Below are positions 63,001-64,000 of a DNA stretch of 64,000 nucleotides, piece after piece (position 1 is the stretch's first letter; the number at the start of each line of letters is the position of its first letter). The stretch is from Desulfuromonas sp. AOP6 (GTDB taxonomy: Bacteria > Desulfobacterota > Desulfuromonadia > Desulfuromonadales > SZUA-540), in assembly GCF_009731355.2 (NCBI RefSeq), contig NZ_AP022810.1:2322001-2386000 (forward strand), written 5' to 3'. The translations under genes were made by a program, and so were the position numbers. The notes under the pieces were generated by a model. It ran no database searches and had not been told where the DNA came from. It worked only from the letters and a program-made list of their open reading frames with translations.

Positions 63001-64000
63001 CTATTTGTTTATAACATCACCTCTTGGCTTGCAGATGGCCCAAGCCATATCCGCCGCCTGCCTGGCAGCCTTGACGTCGTGGACACGGAACAGGGATGCC
63101 CCCTGCTGGACACCCAACGCGACCGTCGCCATGGTACCAATCACCCGCTCCTCAGGGTTCGGTTCATCGAGGATCTTTCCGATGAATCCTTTTCTGGAGG
63201 TGCCGAGGAGAATAGGTCGACCGAGAGACCGTAATTCCCCCAATCTTCGGATAATCTCCAGGTTGCCGTCAAGGTCCTTGGCAAAGCCGACTCCAGGATC
63301 CACCGCCATATGGCTGTCAGGAATCCCGGCCGCTCTCCCTTGATCGAGACACTGCCGGAGATAGGCAATGATCTCTCCCAGCAAATCCTGATAGCGGGTT
63401 TCCTGTTGCATGGTGTCCGGGCGGCCGCGGGTGTGCATGATAAAAACCCCGGCCCCGCGGGAAGCAACCGTTGCGGCCATGCGGGAATCAAACTGCATGC
63501 CGCTTATATCGTTGATAAAATGGACTCCTGCGTCAAGGGACGCGGCAGCAACCTCGCTTTTGGTGGTGTCGACGGAAAGAAGTACATCGAAGCGCTTCCT
63601 GATTGCCTCAATGACAGGGACGACCCTGCCCACCTCTTGCCGGCTCTCCACGGCCTCCGCTCCAGGGCGGGTGCTTTCACCGCCGACGTCAATCAGATCG
63701 GCACCTTCGGAAACCAGGGCCTCGACTCGCCGCAAGGCATCATCAAGGTTCTGATAACGTCCCCCATCAGAAAAGGAATCAGGGGTAATGTTCAATATCG
63801 CCATGACCGCCGGACGGGAGAGATCCAGACAGCCATGTTGTCCATAAAGTTGGGAGGGCGCGCTTTCCACATCGCGGAGAAATGCTGCGATCTCTTGTCC
63901 CAGGGCAGCCAGACCAAAAGGCTGAGCACCAAGACGGCGACTAAGAAGACCCAACTGTTTGCGCGTGCCAATCAGGATGGTGTCCGTGTGCTCTATGGAG
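63001..64000 (-). CDS. folP: dihydropteroate synthase (5' end beyond the window)
   Basis: Folate synthesis enzyme. The frame is open to the right edge, and codons upstream of the TTG at 63954 read like protein (HTDTILIGTRKQLG), so the gene starts outside. Signatures: AILNITPDSFSDGG, DLIDVGGESTRPGAE, FINDISGM, VDPGVGFAKD, LGTSRKGFIG. The N-terminal extension of about 60 residues before the barrel is seen in related delta-proteobacterial enzymes. Ends 20 bases before cdaA. Confidence 0.95.
   Translation of the reverse strand, partial: SIEHTDTILIGTRKQLGLLSRRLGAQPFGLAALGQEIAAFLRDVESAPSQLYGQHGCLDLSRPAVMAILNITPDSFSDGGRYQNLDDALRRVEALVSEGADLIDVGGESTRPGAEAVESRQEVGRVVPVIEAIRKRFDVLLSVDTTKSEVAAASLDAGVHFINDISGMQFDSRMAATVASRGAGVFIMHTRGRPDTMQQETRYQDLLGEIIAYLRQCLDQGRAAGIPDSHMAVDPGVGFAKDLDGNLEIIRRLGELRSLGRPILLGTSRKGFIGKILDEPNPEERVIGTMATVALGVQQGASLFRVHDVKAARQAADMAWAICKPRGDVINK

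Overview
The window reads as a single chromosomal stretch of a Deltaproteobacterium of the Desulfuromonadales type (Geobacter/Desulfuromonas/Pelobacter relatives). Reasons: dense short operons on both strands, a complete efp-epmA-kamA-type set, a selenium-type LysR next to asnS, the folP-cdaA-cdaR-glmM-pdxJ-acpS-nnr-tsaE-lysC-cimA order, sigma-54 control, ActP plus DUF485 acetate uptake, and NADH-free 'anaerobe' features such as a rubrerythrin-like protein. This placement is inference from gene content. I see no insertion sequence, prophage, CRISPR array, rRNA or tRNA.

Layout. 1-5160: the tail of an unrecognised gene, malQ, a lipoprotein, then uvrC and a rubrerythrin-like gene on the minus strand. 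5370-10507: a cyclic-nucleotide-binding protein coupled to an AI-2E-type permease, then a Cache-domain sensor kinase and its NtrC-type response regulator. 10508-16680: a SatP-type acetate transporter behind a sigma-54 promoter, a small membrane protein, an orphan PAS kinase, a tandem CDP-alcohol phosphatidyltransferase and an OFA-family transporter behind a second sigma-54 promoter. 17139-21384: EfpL, EF-P, EpmA, outer-membrane phospholipase A and the EpmB-type aminomutase. 21507-25146: a hydroxyacid dehydrogenase and polA. 25412-38122: a type II secretion operon gspC to gspN, ending in a DUF3187 protein. 38269-42224: lon, a small protein, and trpS with its leader. 42352-43900: small unknown proteins and a TIGR02757 protein. 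44381-46594: DUF485 and actP. 46692-52732: an unknown membrane protein, LysR, asnS, an MBL hydrolase, prfC and a 51-residue zinc ribbon. 52906-64000: a minus-strand metabolic block from folP to an HhH protein, holding c-di-AMP synthesis, cell-wall precursor, PLP, ACP and aspartate-family/isoleucine genes.

Two things stand out. First, trpS is preceded by a short ORF with Trp-Trp-Arg-Trp and by six RNA segments that can fold in two mutually exclusive chains (A:B, C:D, E:F terminator, or B:C, D:E antiterminator). This is the layout of the his/phe attenuators, here apparently serving an aminoacyl-tRNA synthetase gene. Second, a palindrome TTTGCA-N4-TGCAAA occurs twice upstream of the SatP gene and twice upstream of the OFA gene, each pair followed by a good -24/-12 promoter. 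The neighbouring kinase/NtrC-type pair is the natural candidate regulator, so the region looks like a small-carboxylate uptake regulon. The OFA gene is also odd in carrying an in-frame six-cysteine N-terminal extension.
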